The notes beneath the pieces were generated by a model. The model made no database searches. It saw only the letters and a list, made by a program, of their open reading frames with translations, and was not told where the DNA came from. This document shows, piece after piece, positions 36,859 to 46,024 of a stretch of DNA of 63,917 nt (the stretch's first letter is position 1; each line of letters starts with the position of its first letter). Both the position numbers and the translations under genes were made by a program. Origin of the DNA: an uncultured Alistipes sp. (GTDB taxonomy: Bacteria; Bacteroidota; Bacteroidia; Bacteroidales; Rikenellaceae); contig CALBQR010000042.1 of assembly GCA_937899895.1 (NCBI GenBank), positions 1 to 63,917 on the forward strand, in the 5' to 3' direction.

Positions 36859-37560
36859 TTAGTAATAGATTTGGTGGGTCTTCTTCCAATATCGGAGCAG
36901 GAGCCAGCCCCACAACATACCGCTCAAATGGGCAAAATGGGCAACGCCATCTGTCGAACCCTGAACACCGGCCAAAAATTCGATAACAATGAAGATCACA
37001 ACCAACCATTTGGCCTTCATCGGAATCGGCGGGAACATCAACATCACCATACTGTTCGGATGCATCACACCGAACGACATCATAACGGCCATAACCGCAC
37101 CCGACGCACCGAGCATTGCATAGTTAGTAAATACCTGATTTGCCAACTGCGCAGCAGATACACCGTAAGCCGCAGCCGTCTCTGCCAAACGAGCCTTAAC
37201 CGACAGCCACTCAATATAGGCCACACCCATCTGCATCATCGACGCGCCGAGGGCACTAACCAAATAGAAGATGATATATCGTTTCGGGCCCAGATCGATC
37301 TCCAACATACGACCGAACATCCACAGCGAGAACATATTGAAGAACATATGCGAGAAATCGGCGTGCATAAACATATGCGTAAAGAATTGATAGGCGTGAA
37401 ACTTCTCGCTACCAATCCAATACAACATTCCATACTCGCGAATCGCGTCGCCAATGGGCAGTATCGCACACGCCAACCAGACAATAAAGTTGGCGATAAT
37501 CAGATTCTTCGTAATTGGAGGCGTTGCAAAATAACCTCCTCGCGCAAATTGATTATTCAT
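36859..37560 (-). CDS. Rhomboid-family intramembrane serine protease
   Basis: 233 residues with six membrane helices. The catalytic Ser153 lies in GASGAV and the partner His211 in HFAHLSG; the HxxxxFNMFSLW block (about 70-80) is the conserved oxyanion-side helix. It cleaves membrane-spanning proteins within the bilayer. Follows mutL by 41 bases. Confidence 0.9.
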   Translation of the reverse strand: MNNQFARGGYFATPPITKNLIIANFIVWLACAILPIGDAIREYGMLYWIGSEKFHAYQFFTHMFMHADFSHMFFNMFSLWMFGRMLEIDLGPKRYIIFYLVSALGASMMQMGVAYIEWLSVKARLAETAAAYGVSAAQLANQVFTNYAMLGASGAVMAVMMSFGVMHPNSMVMLMFPPIPMKAKWLVVIFIVIEFLAGVQGSTDGVAHFAHLSGMLWGWLLLRYWKKTHQIYY

Positions 37561-37601
37561 TATAAATCACTTCTGTTTTTTCAAAATATGAAAACCGATA
37601 G

Positions 37602-39626
37602 TTATCCCAATCGAGTACGTATCTCGCCCGATGAGATTTCGACCATAATTGCCCTGCCCGAAGGTGCAAAGCTCACATTCTCACACGTAGCCAATCGTTC
37701 AAGCAGTGCAACTGCCTGCTCCACACCGATCACACCACGCATCGCCGCCGCACGTCGCTGTGCAACCATTGCGGCCAAACGCTGACGACGAACTGCAATA
37801 GGCGAATCGCCCTCGGCCACATCGTGCAACACGTCATAGAGCAATCGATCGATCTCGATGCCCTCCATATCAGCAGGTGTGCCTTTCAGTTCAACCGTAC
37901 AATCATCGACCAGACGCAAATCAAAGCCGATAGCGGCCAAATCGCTCTGGCACTCCTTCAACAGCTCCGCCTCATCATTCGACAGCACCAGACGCTCCGG
38001 GAAGAGTAGCTGTTGGCTGGCAGACGAGCCGTTACTCATCATCGCTATATAGTCCTCATAACTAACTCGTTCGCGTGCGCGACGCAGATCGACCACCACC
38101 AAACGGCCACGATAACGCGCTGCGGCCAATGCCTCCGGCAGCGTGATAACATCTTCAAAGCGCGATGGCTCACCAACGGCAAACTGCTGCTGCACAGCAT
38201 CGGCACTCTCAACGAATTCAAATTCACCATCTTCCGACGTCATCTCTCCTGCCATTGAATCGCTCATTTCATACTCCTCCGAGCCGTCAGACTCAAAACC
38301 GACCGACACAAAATCGCGGAAACTCTCACCCTCGCTCTCAACGGCAAACTCACCACCCTCCGAACTTACAAACGAATCCGAAGGCCACAAATCGTAAGCC
38401 TCCGAAAGAGGTTGATTTGCACGCGACGACGAAGCTCGATATTCGCCCGAAAAGTCCGACAGATCACTCTGCGAGCGACCTCCCGCGCCACTATTCTGCG
38501 AGGTGTAGCCCTCTCGGAACGGATTATAGCCCTCGACACTTGCCGCTCGTGGCTCGCTATAAATACGCCTCATTCGCGCAGAGCCTGCAACGGGAATATC
38601 AATTGCATTCTCATCGTCGAAGTCCATCAAAGGCACTGCGCCCGTCTTGGCAAGCGTCTCACGCACCGCCGCGTTGATAATCTGCCACACCGCCTCTGCC
38701 TCGGCGAATTTCACCTCGATCTTTTGAGGATGAACATTCACGTCGATACGTTCAGGATCGATAGTCAGATAGAGGAATATATCGGGCTGGGTCTGCGCAG
38801 GGATCAACTTCTCATAAGCCTTTATTATGGCCTTATAGAAGTATGCCGACTTGAAATAGCGACCATTGACAAATAAGAACTGCTTGGCGTGCTTCTTGGC
38901 ACTTGCAGGCCGCCCCACAAAGCCCTCAACACGCACCACCGAGGTCTCGGCCGAGACCTCCAAAAGGTTATTCTTGCTATTTTTACCCACCACATCGACA
39001 ATTCGACCGCGCAAATTGGTTGCCGCCAAATCATAGACGGGTGCATTATTATTGAAAAGGCGGAACGTAATCTGCGGATTGCAGAGCGCAACACGCTCAA
39101 ACTCATCGCGTATCTGCTTTACCGCCGAGCTGCTCTTCTCCAAAAAGCGACGACGAGCAGGCACATTGTAGAACAAATTGCGAACATAAAACTGCGAGCC
39201 TACGGGGCACATCACAGGCTCCTGCGAACGGAATTGGCCACCGTCGATCATCGTCTGCGAACCAAGTTCATCATCAGCCTGGCGCGTACGCAACTCAACC
39301 TGCGCTACCGCTGCTATCGAAGCCAACGCCTCACCGCGAAAACCGAATGTGCGCAGGCGATAGATATCATCGACCGTCGAGATTTTGCTCGTCGCGTGGC
39401 GATCAAATGCCATTCGGGCATCGTTGGGCGACATTCCGCAACCGTCATCCACGACTTGAATAAGATCGCGGCCCGCATCGCAACAATTAACCGTTACGGT
39501 GCTTGCTCCGGCATCAATGGCGTTCTCCATCATCTCTTTGACGATCGACGAGGGTCGATTGACGACCTCGCCTGCCGCGATCTGATTGGCAACGACTTCG
39601 GGTAGCAGTTTAATTCGGTCAGCCAT
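37602..39626 (-). CDS. mutL: DNA mismatch repair protein MutL
   Basis: 674 residues. The N-terminal GHKL ATPase is intact: IAAGEVVNRPSSIVKEMMENAIDAG (Glu and Asn), DDGCGM and the TSKI / GFRGEALASI blocks. A long acidic Ser-rich linker (about 340-490) leads to the dimerisation domain. The endonuclease motif DQHA(x)2E(x)4E, found in MutLs of many bacteria without MutH, is not present; the aligned segment reads VVDLRRARERVSYE. Strand nicking may therefore rely on another nuclease, or the site is diverged. Confidence 0.92.
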   Translation of the reverse strand: MADRIKLLPEVVANQIAAGEVVNRPSSIVKEMMENAIDAGASTVTVNCCDAGRDLIQVVDDGCGMSPNDARMAFDRHATSKISTVDDIYRLRTFGFRGEALASIAAVAQVELRTRQADDELGSQTMIDGGQFRSQEPVMCPVGSQFYVRNLFYNVPARRRFLEKSSSAVKQIRDEFERVALCNPQITFRLFNNNAPVYDLAATNLRGRIVDVVGKNSKNNLLEVSAETSVVRVEGFVGRPASAKKHAKQFLFVNGRYFKSAYFYKAIIKAYEKLIPAQTQPDIFLYLTIDPERIDVNVHPQKIEVKFAEAEAVWQIINAAVRETLAKTGAVPLMDFDDENAIDIPVAGSARMRRIYSEPRAASVEGYNPFREGYTSQNSGAGGRSQSDLSDFSGEYRASSSRANQPLSEAYDLWPSDSFVSSEGGEFAVESEGESFRDFVSVGFESDGSEEYEMSDSMAGEMTSEDGEFEFVESADAVQQQFAVGEPSRFEDVITLPEALAAARYRGRLVVVDLRRARERVSYEDYIAMMSNGSSASQQLLFPERLVLSNDEAELLKECQSDLAAIGFDLRLVDDCTVELKGTPADMEGIEIDRLLYDVLHDVAEGDSPIAVRRQRLAAMVAQRRAAAMRGVIGVEQAVALLERLATCENVSFAPSGRAIMVEISSGEIRTRLG

Positions 39627-39656
39627 AGCTGTTTGCCTCTTGTTTTTTCGGGTTGG

Positions 39657-40079
39657 TTACTCGCCTTGATAGTCGTTAGGCACCACGCGGATCGGGCGAT
39701 AGGGGTCAAACTCCTCCTCTGCGGGAGCGGTCTGCACTGCCGTATTCTGCTTTGCCAAATCAAACATCTCGGCCACGCGCGGCACAACCACAAAGATTGC
39801 CAACGCCACGATCACAATCATAATCAACATACGGATCATACCGCGTTTTTTGCGGTCTGCGGCCTCCTGACGACGCTGCTCGTTGCGCTCCTCACGGCGA
39901 CGACGAATATACTCGCCTGCAACATAGACATTCTCGCCCTTGCGCTCCATTGCACCCTCTGACGGCTGCTCGCCACGCTCGGCACGACGCTCACGCAGAG
40001 CCTCTACGTCGGGGTCGTAATAGCGAGGCTTATAGTTGAACTGATTGGCGTGTTTCTTAAATGGTGAAAATCCTAACAT
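39657..40079 (-). CDS. Conserved single-pass membrane protein, function unknown
   Basis: 140 residues. N-terminal motif FSPFKKHANQFNYKPRYYDPD, then a very charged Arg/Glu helix (about 27-78), one membrane helix (about 80-100, MIRMLIMIVIVALAIFVVV) and a short acidic tail. I recognise it only as a protein found next to mutL in Bacteroidota. First gene of the mutL-rhomboid-EEP unit, 30 bases before mutL. Confidence 0.7.
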   Translation of the reverse strand: MLGFSPFKKHANQFNYKPRYYDPDVEALRERRAERGEQPSEGAMERKGENVYVAGEYIRRRREERNEQRRQEAADRKKRGMIRMLIMIVIVALAIFVVVPRVAEMFDLAKQNTAVQTAPAEEEFDPYRPIRVVPNDYQGE

Positions 40080-40154
40080 ATCGCTTTTAACTTTTTGTCA
40101 AAAATACATTTTTTCGCGCTGACGAGCACCATACGCCCACCAACTTTTTCTCCA

Positions 40155-41318
40155 CTATTGGAAGAAATTCTTCATTCGCTCGAAGATATTCTGATTCTTC
40201 ACCGGCTCGGCCTGTTGGAACGAGGGCTGCTCGGCCAACTTCTCAACCAGCGAACGCTCCTCCTTCGACAACTTCGAGGGGATCGTCAAATCGACAACAA
40301 TCAAAATATCGCCACGACCGTAACCATTCACATCGGGCAGACCCTTACCGCGCAGACGCAGTACCTTACCGGCGTGCGTACCTGCATCAATTTTGATCTT
40401 CACACGCGAGTCGATGGTCGGCACCTCGACATTACCACCCAGCAGAGCCGTTGTAACGGGGATATTGAGGTTGTGGATCAGATCGTTGCCATCACGCACG
40501 AAATCGTCCGAAGGAATCTCCTCAATCAGCACCTGCAAGTCGCCATTTACGCCGCCGTGGCGTGCAGCATTACCCTTGCCCGAAACATTGAGGCGCATAC
40601 CTTCGCCCACACCCGCAGGGATGCGGATCTCGACAACCTCCTCACCGCGAACGGTACCCTCACCATTACACTTGGTACAGGGGTCCGAAATAACCTTACC
40701 CTCGCCACCACACGTGGGACACACACCCTGCGTCTGCATACGGCCAAAGAAGGTATTCTCGACACGGGTAACATAACCCGAACCGTTACAGTTGGTACAA
40801 GTCTTATAGTCGCTTGCCGTTTTTGCGCCCGAACCACCGCACGCATCGCAAGCGATTGTCTTATTGATTTTGAGTTTCTTGGTTGTGCCCGTTGCGATTT
40901 CGGCCAGCGTCAGCTTAACCTTCACGCGAAGATCTGTTCCGCGATTGACCGAGTGGCCACGACCGCCACCGCCAAAACCACTGAAACCACCGCCAAAGTG
41001 GCCTCCGAAGATATCGCCAAATTGTGAGAAGATATCCTCCATCGAGAAGCCGCCGCCACCGAAACCGCCAAAGCCGCCACCCGCAGCCGATCCGTTCATA
41101 CCTGCGTGGCCAAACTGATCGTAGCGCGCACGCTTATCGGGATTCGACAACACGTCGTATGCCTCGGCAGCCTCCTTGAATTTCTCTTCGGCCTCCTTAT
41201 CGCCAGGGTTCTTGTCGGGATGATATTTGATCGCAGCCTTACGATAGGCCTTCTTGATCTCGTCGGCGTTAGCATTACGCTCGACACCCAACACTTCGTA
41301 GTAATCTCGTTTTTCCAT
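40155..41318 (-). CDS. dnaJ: Chaperone DnaJ (Hsp40)
   Basis: 387 residues. J domain with YHPDKNPGD (the HPD that stimulates DnaK ATPase), a Gly/Phe-rich region (about 75-130), then four zinc-binding repeats CDACGGSGAK, CTNCNGSGYV, CPTCGGEGKV and CTKCNGEGTV, and two C-terminal substrate-binding beta domains. Works with DnaK and GrpE in folding and the heat response. Lies 61 bases after grpE; dnaK is not in the window. Confidence 0.96.
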   Translation of the reverse strand: MEKRDYYEVLGVERNANADEIKKAYRKAAIKYHPDKNPGDKEAEEKFKEAAEAYDVLSNPDKRARYDQFGHAGMNGSAAGGGFGGFGGGGFSMEDIFSQFGDIFGGHFGGGFSGFGGGGRGHSVNRGTDLRVKVKLTLAEIATGTTKKLKINKTIACDACGGSGAKTASDYKTCTNCNGSGYVTRVENTFFGRMQTQGVCPTCGGEGKVISDPCTKCNGEGTVRGEEVVEIRIPAGVGEGMRLNVSGKGNAARHGGVNGDLQVLIEEIPSDDFVRDGNDLIHNLNIPVTTALLGGNVEVPTIDSRVKIKIDAGTHAGKVLRLRGKGLPDVNGYGRGDILIVVDLTIPSKLSKEERSLVEKLAEQPSFQQAEPVKNQNIFERMKNFFQ

Positions 41319-41379
41319 TGTATCTCATTCTCCGCCCCGCTCGATGCGGGTTGGCTTTCGTTTTTGTCTGTTTTTCAGT

Positions 41380-42021
41380 TTACTCTGCAACAACTACCTT
41401 TGCGTAGCGAATAACCTTCTCACCCAGTTTGTAGCCCTTCTGAACCACGTCGATAATCGCGCCCTGCTCCTTGCCATCAACGGGAAATCGGGCAACGGCT
41501 TCGTGCACATCAACGTCGAACTCCTTACCGACTGCTTCGATCTCACTCACGCCCTGCTGGCGCATTACCTCATTGAACTTCTGGGCGATCAGGCGAACAC
41601 CACCACGCAGTGCCTCCACGTCGTCGCTCTTCTCCATTGCTGCCAGCGCACGATCGACATCATCAACCACGGGCAACAGAGCCTTGATCACATTCTCGCC
41701 ACCCGACTCAACGAGCGACATCTTCTCTTTGAGCGTACGCTTGCGATAGTTGTCGAACTCGGCCTGCAAACGCAGATACTTATCGCGCCAATCTGCCGCC
41801 TCGGCCTCGGCTTTTGCCAACGCCTCTGCCGCAGCATCTACCTGCTCATCGGCAGTTGTTGTCTGCTCCTCTCCGCCCTGCTCTGCCATTTCGTCAATTG
41901 TGGGGGTGTCATCATCTGCCATATTGGCACACGACGAACCTTCACAATTGGGTTCCACATCGCCCTCGGCGAAGCCTTCTTCGGGCTTAACTTCCTCGTT
42001 ATAAACTTCTTGCTTGCTCAT
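41380..42021 (-). CDS. grpE: Nucleotide exchange factor GrpE
   Basis: 213 residues: an acidic, probably disordered N-terminus (about 1-70), a long helix (EADWRDKYLRLQAEFDNYRKRTLKE) and the compact C-terminal beta wing with KGYKLGEKVIRYAKVVV. It releases ADP from DnaK. First gene of the grpE-dnaJ pair, preceded by a region with a CG-rich palindrome. Confidence 0.94.
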   Translation of the reverse strand: MSKQEVYNEEVKPEEGFAEGDVEPNCEGSSCANMADDDTPTIDEMAEQGGEEQTTTADEQVDAAAEALAKAEAEAADWRDKYLRLQAEFDNYRKRTLKEKMSLVESGGENVIKALLPVVDDVDRALAAMEKSDDVEALRGGVRLIAQKFNEVMRQQGVSEIEAVGKEFDVDVHEAVARFPVDGKEQGAIIDVVQKGYKLGEKVIRYAKVVVAE

Positions 42022-42091
42022 AGTATATTTCGTTTTTATTTTAATTCATTTCTCACAAGTATAGTAACACAAATTGCATACCACACCCCTC

Positions 42092-42103
42092 AACGCGCGC
42101 GTT
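42092..42103. promoter_or_regulatory. Palindrome upstream of grpE-dnaJ, possible operator
   Basis: AACGCGCGCGTT is a perfect 12-base palindrome, followed at once by ACGCGT. It lies 71 bases before the grpE ATG in an otherwise AT-rich leader and could bind a heat-shock regulator. No known Bacteroidota operator is matched. Confidence 0.35.
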
Positions 42104-42213
42104 ACGCGTGTAAGAATCTGCAAAGTAACGAAATTTTCACCAAACGACCGCATATTATTCCGACAATTCGAGATCAATGGCCATATATTCAGACCGAATG
42201 GTCGCCACAAACA

Positions 42214-42244
42214 AAAAAGTCGCCCCTTCTCGGAGCGACTTTTT
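42214..42244 (-). terminator. Intrinsic terminator after ssb
   Basis: AAAAAGTCGC (42214-42223) with GCGACTTTTT (42235-42244). On the minus strand the stem is followed by a T-run. Confidence 0.85.
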
Positions 42245-42268
42245 GTGAATCAAATGCAACTCACGCCA

Positions 42269-42760
42269 TTAGAATGGCAGATCATCAACATCGTCAGCCG
42301 GCATTGCAGGCGCAACTGCGGGTGCGGGTTGGGGCGCAGGCTGCGGAGTATAGGCTGCCTGCGGAGCGTATGTTGCTTGCGGCTGGCTCTGATAACCACC
42401 CTGCGGTTGCTGTGCTGTCTGCTGACCATCTGCACGACGACCCAACAATTTCAGGTCCGAGGCCTGAATCTCGGTCGAGAAACGACGATTACCCTGCTGA
42501 TCCTGCCACTCACGCGTACGCAACGAACCCTCGACATAGATCTGCGAGCCCTTGCGAACATACTTATCGACAACATCGGCCAAGCCTCGCCACAAAGTGA
42601 TCGAGTGCCACTCGGTATGCTCGGTGCTCTCCTGCGTCTGACGGTTGAAGATACGCTCGGTAGTAGCCAAACGAACTCGCGCAGTCTTAACACCACTTTC
42701 GAGTGTGCGAACTTCGGGATCTGCACCTACATTTCCAACTAATATTACTTTGTTAATCAT
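42269..42760 (-). CDS. ssb: Single-stranded DNA-binding protein
   Basis: 163 residues. The OB fold occupies about 1-105 (NKVILVGNVGADPEVRTL, TEWHSITLWRGLADVVDKYVRKGSQIYVEGSLR). A Gln/Pro/Ala-rich disordered linker ends in the acidic tip DDVDDLPF that recruits replication and repair proteins. Downstream of pnp; ends at a terminator. Confidence 0.96.
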   Translation of the reverse strand: MINKVILVGNVGADPEVRTLESGVKTARVRLATTERIFNRQTQESTEHTEWHSITLWRGLADVVDKYVRKGSQIYVEGSLRTREWQDQQGNRRFSTEIQASDLKLLGRRADGQQTAQQPQGGYQSQPQATYAPQAAYTPQPAPQPAPAVAPAMPADDVDDLPF

Positions 42761-42806
42761 ATACTTACAATTTAATAAACTTGCATTTCACAATTGGTCT
42801 TGCCTC

Positions 42807-43622
42807 TTACAACTGGCGAACCATCTCGATAAAGAGTGTGGTCATCTTCTCGGCCGCCTTTGCACCCTGACGCTGTACGTCTTCGTGGTCACCCAACTCA
42901 TCCGACAGACCGCAGTTGGTAATTACCGACACACCGAAAACGGGGATCGACATATGACGTGCCACGATCACCTCCGGAACGGTTGACATACCTGCCGTAT
43001 CGCCACCGATTGCCTTGAAATAGCGATACTCGGCCTGTGTCTCAAAGGTCGGACCGGTACCGCCGACATAAACACCATATTGCAATTTGATATTGTGCTC
43101 GGCTGCGATATTGGTAGCCTTTGCAATCAGATCCTTATCGTAGCAGTTGTGCATATCGGGGAAACGGGGACCGAGCTCGGCCATATTCTTACCGATCAGC
43201 GGGTTGGGCATCAGGTTGATATGGTCGGTAATGATCATCAAATCGCCCGTGCGGAACGATGTATTGACGCCACCGCTGGCATTCGACACAAACAGCGTCT
43301 TGATACCGAGCAACTTCATCACGCGAACGGGGAATGTAACCTGCTGCATTGTATAGCCCTCGTAGTAGTGGAAACGGCCCTGCATCGCAACCACGTTCTT
43401 ACCACCCAGCTCACCAAAAATCAGACGACCCTTATGGCCCTCAACAGTCGAAACGGGGAAATTGGGGATTGTCGAATAGTCGATCGAATACTTAACATCA
43501 ATGCTATCGGCCAGACCGCCGAGGCCCGTACCAAGAATAATACCCACTTCGGGAACGAACTCATCGATCTGCGAGCGAATGAATTCAGCAGTAGCTTTAA
43601 TTTGTTCTAACATCTTTTTCAA
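42807..43622 (-). CDS. Purine-nucleoside phosphorylase (PNP-I type)
   Basis: 271 residues, trimeric PNP family. GIILGTGLGGLAD, GRFHYYEGYTMQQVTFPVRV and TFETQAEYRYF are the phosphate and purine-site blocks, and SVITNCGLSDELGDHEDV lies near the C-terminus. It splits inosine and guanosine to base plus ribose-1-phosphate. The start overlaps the end of lpxK by up to 26 bases; the later ATG at 43613 would shorten the overlap. Confidence 0.92.
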   Translation of the reverse strand: MKKMLEQIKATAEFIRSQIDEFVPEVGIILGTGLGGLADSIDVKYSIDYSTIPNFPVSTVEGHKGRLIFGELGGKNVVAMQGRFHYYEGYTMQQVTFPVRVMKLLGIKTLFVSNASGGVNTSFRTGDLMIITDHINLMPNPLIGKNMAELGPRFPDMHNCYDKDLIAKATNIAAEHNIKLQYGVYVGGTGPTFETQAEYRYFKAIGGDTAGMSTVPEVIVARHMSIPVFGVSVITNCGLSDELGDHEDVQRQGAKAAEKMTTLFIEMVRQL

Positions 43623-44646
43623 GGTTTAAGAGGAAGTCCGCTGGCGAACTACCTATGAATGTGATACTTATAGGAATGTAGTATAGTTTTGCTCGTAATT
43701 GTGCAGGTATCTTATCGGGATTGACCAACTTCACCGCATCCTTCTCGGTTGTAACAATTACACCCTTCTCGCCCGCTGCATCAAGCATCGTTTGCAGATC
43801 ATTGCGACGATAGACGTGATGATCGTCATAGACCAACTCCTCAATCACGTTGTAATGCTTACGCAGACCTGCAAGGAAGGGGTTGGGATTGCCCACGCCT
43901 GCCATAGCCACAACATCTGCGCCATATTCGACCGACGCGGGAGCATCTGCCGGAAAGAGAGGCACGGGCGCACCACTCTCGATACCTGTCATATAGAGGC
44001 TCTGGTAGGGATATTTCAGGAAGTCCTTTTTAAGCAGTCGGCGCTCGATCGGCGTAAGGTCGTCATTACACTTGGTTACGATGAAGTATTGAGCACGATA
44101 GAGCTGCGAAGGGAGATCGCGCAACTGACCTTCGGGAAGGAATTTATCCTCATAAATCGGTCGCGTATAATCGACCATAATGATATTGATCTGCGCCTCG
44201 ACGTAACGATGCTGGAAACCATCGTCCATAATCACCACTTCCACATCGGGATGCTCCTCGCGCAGACGCTTAATACCGGCAACACGATCCTCGCAAACCA
44301 CAATCGGGACATCGGGGAATTTCAGTTTGATCATCTTCGGCTCGTCGCCCACCTCGATATAGTGCATATCGGGCTGCACCTCGATATATCCTTTGGTCTT
44401 GCGGCCATATCCGCGCGAGATGAGAGCCACCTTGTGCGTCTGGCTCAAATGGCCCACAACCATCTCGGCCATAGGCGTTTTGCCCGTACCGCCGACGGTT
44501 ATGTTGCCTATGCAGACAATGGGTATATCGAATCGTACGGTCGGGAGAATACCCCAATCGAAAAGACGATGGCGCAACGTGATTGCCATCTTATAAAGCC
44601 ACGCCAAAGGCGCAAACCAAGGATTCGACTTTGCCATACGATTCAC
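43597..44646 (-). CDS. lpxK: Tetraacyldisaccharide 4'-kinase LpxK
   Basis: 349 residues. An N-terminal membrane-associating segment is followed by the P-loop GNITVGGTGKTP, then SRGYGRKTKG and VIMDDGFQHRYVE, all LpxK hallmarks. It adds the 4'-phosphate to the lipid A precursor at the inner membrane. The unit appears to be PH-domain protein, lpxK, pnp, ssb. Confidence 0.94.
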   Translation of the reverse strand: MNRMAKSNPWFAPLAWLYKMAITLRHRLFDWGILPTVRFDIPIVCIGNITVGGTGKTPMAEMVVGHLSQTHKVALISRGYGRKTKGYIEVQPDMHYIEVGDEPKMIKLKFPDVPIVVCEDRVAGIKRLREEHPDVEVVIMDDGFQHRYVEAQINIIMVDYTRPIYEDKFLPEGQLRDLPSQLYRAQYFIVTKCNDDLTPIERRLLKKDFLKYPYQSLYMTGIESGAPVPLFPADAPASVEYGADVVAMAGVGNPNPFLAGLRKHYNVIEELVYDDHHVYRRNDLQTMLDAAGEKGVIVTTEKDAVKLVNPDKIPAQLRAKLYYIPISITFIGSSPADFLLNLEKDVRTN

Positions 44647-44746
44647 AAATTGTCCAAAGATAGCAAATTATGCAATAGAATCCAAAAAATAAGGCGGTTA
44701 ATTGACTACGAAGGCGCACTATCAACCCTTAATAGCGACTTAACGA

Positions 44747-45289
44747 CTACTCTGCACCCTCTTGCTCGGCCACTCGCAGGGCCTCCAAAGCGTTGGCACG
44801 AGCCTGCTCGATAGCCGCGATCAGGCGATCGGGATCATCGGTCGAGACCAGATAATGTTGTTCGCAATTATCGACAATCATCACCAAATTTGACCACTGC
44901 GAAGCATATACGCGCACCCAATCGAGCGTGCGCAGATTTAGATAGTAACCATAATAGCCGAACAGACCGAAACTCGCCATAACGGGCAGCGTCCATCTCA
45001 TTTCGCGGCGTTCAACGCGCTCGGCCGAGACGACATCGATCAGTTCGATCTCGGTCAGTTCAAGGATACAATGTATCTCGATTCGTGCATCATCGATGCG
45101 TATATGGCGCGGTATCGACAAAACGCAGAGCGCAACAATGGCCACCGTAATACTCAAAAACCACGCCGAGATATAGCCGCCGTCATAGAGCAGATAGAGC
45201 GCAAAGACCATCGCCACGATCAACGCCAAAAGCAGTGTCGAGATCCAGCGTATTCTGCGACCAAACGAGTATTTGAATATCTGCTCCAT
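44747..45289 (-). CDS. PH-domain-like membrane protein, function unknown
   Basis: 180 residues. Two adjacent membrane helices (about 16-36 and 40-60) precede a bacterial PH-like beta domain (IPRHIRIDDARIEIHCILELTEIELIDVVSAERV) with an aromatic insertion FGLFGYYGYYLN, and the C-terminal LVSTDDPDRLIAAIEQA. This is the usual build of bPH domain proteins. Located 100 bases upstream of lpxK. Confidence 0.72.
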   Translation of the reverse strand: MEQIFKYSFGRRIRWISTLLLALIVAMVFALYLLYDGGYISAWFLSITVAIVALCVLSIPRHIRIDDARIEIHCILELTEIELIDVVSAERVERREMRWTLPVMASFGLFGYYGYYLNLRTLDWVRVYASQWSNLVMIVDNCEQHYLVSTDDPDRLIAAIEQARANALEALRVAEQEGAE

Positions 45290-45331
45290 TATTCGTCTAT
45301 TTAGATAATTATTTTTCGTCCCTGCTAATGT

Positions 45332-46024
45332 TTATCGCTTTTGCAGAAGCACCTCCGCAATACTCAAATCGGTCGGCGTTGTAAGTTTCAGATTATTCGG
45401 CTCGCCCTCGTAAAGTGCAACCTTCTCGCCATACATTTCGACCACCGATGCATCATCTGTTGCCTTCGAGCGATCCTCCAAACGCGCTCCGATGGCCGCA
45501 TAAGCCCTTTTAAGCAGGTCCGAACGGAATATCTGCGGAGTCTGCACCGCGCGCAGCGTACTGCGATCAACAACGCGCGAGCCCTCCGAATCCACCTCGC
45601 GGATCGAATCCACCACCGCAATCACGGGCACCGCTGCCCCACTCTCACGTGCGCACTCGACACCTCGACAAATCATCTCCGACGAGAGCAGTGGTCGAAC
45701 TCCATCGTGGATAGCAATCAGTTCGCAGTCATCGCTCAATGCCGCAATACCCGACGCCACCGAGTCAAATCGGGTCGCACCCCCAAATGCAACACGATGC
45801 GCCACTCTGCAATCTGCTCTGCGACAACACTCCTGCCACAACGCAACGTGCGCTTCGGGCAATACGACAACGATCTCTGCATCGGGCAGTGCCTCGTGCA
45901 TACGCTCAATGGTACGCACCAAAATCGGACGCCCTGCGATATCTAAAAACTGCTTGGGCAGTGCCGCCCCCATACGGCTGCCACTACCTCCCGCAACAAT
46001 GACTATACCTACGCGCTCCGTCAT
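45332..46024 (-). CDS. ispD: 2-C-methyl-D-erythritol 4-phosphate cytidylyltransferase IspD
   Basis: 230 residues. IVAGGSGSRMGAALPKQFLDIAGRPIL is the CTP-binding start, HDGVRPLLS the second block and TDDASVVE the third. It makes CDP-methylerythritol in the non-mevalonate isoprenoid pathway. Its ATG shares one base with the stop of the M23 peptidase gene (TAATG), so translation is probably coupled. Confidence 0.94.
   Translation of the reverse strand: MTERVGIVIVAGGSGSRMGAALPKQFLDIAGRPILVRTIERMHEALPDAEIVVVLPEAHVALWQECCRRADCRVAHRVAFGGATRFDSVASGIAALSDDCELIAIHDGVRPLLSSEMICRGVECARESGAAVPVIAVVDSIREVDSEGSRVVDRSTLRAVQTPQIFRSDLLKRAYAAIGARLEDRSKATDDASVVEMYGEKVALYEGEPNNLKLTTPTDLSIAEVLLQKR

Noticed and set aside
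45292..45300. TTCGTCTAT as a third copy of the ECF promoter motif
   Set aside because: No matching -35 box 17 bases upstream and no plus-strand gene downstream; it lies between two minus-strand genes.
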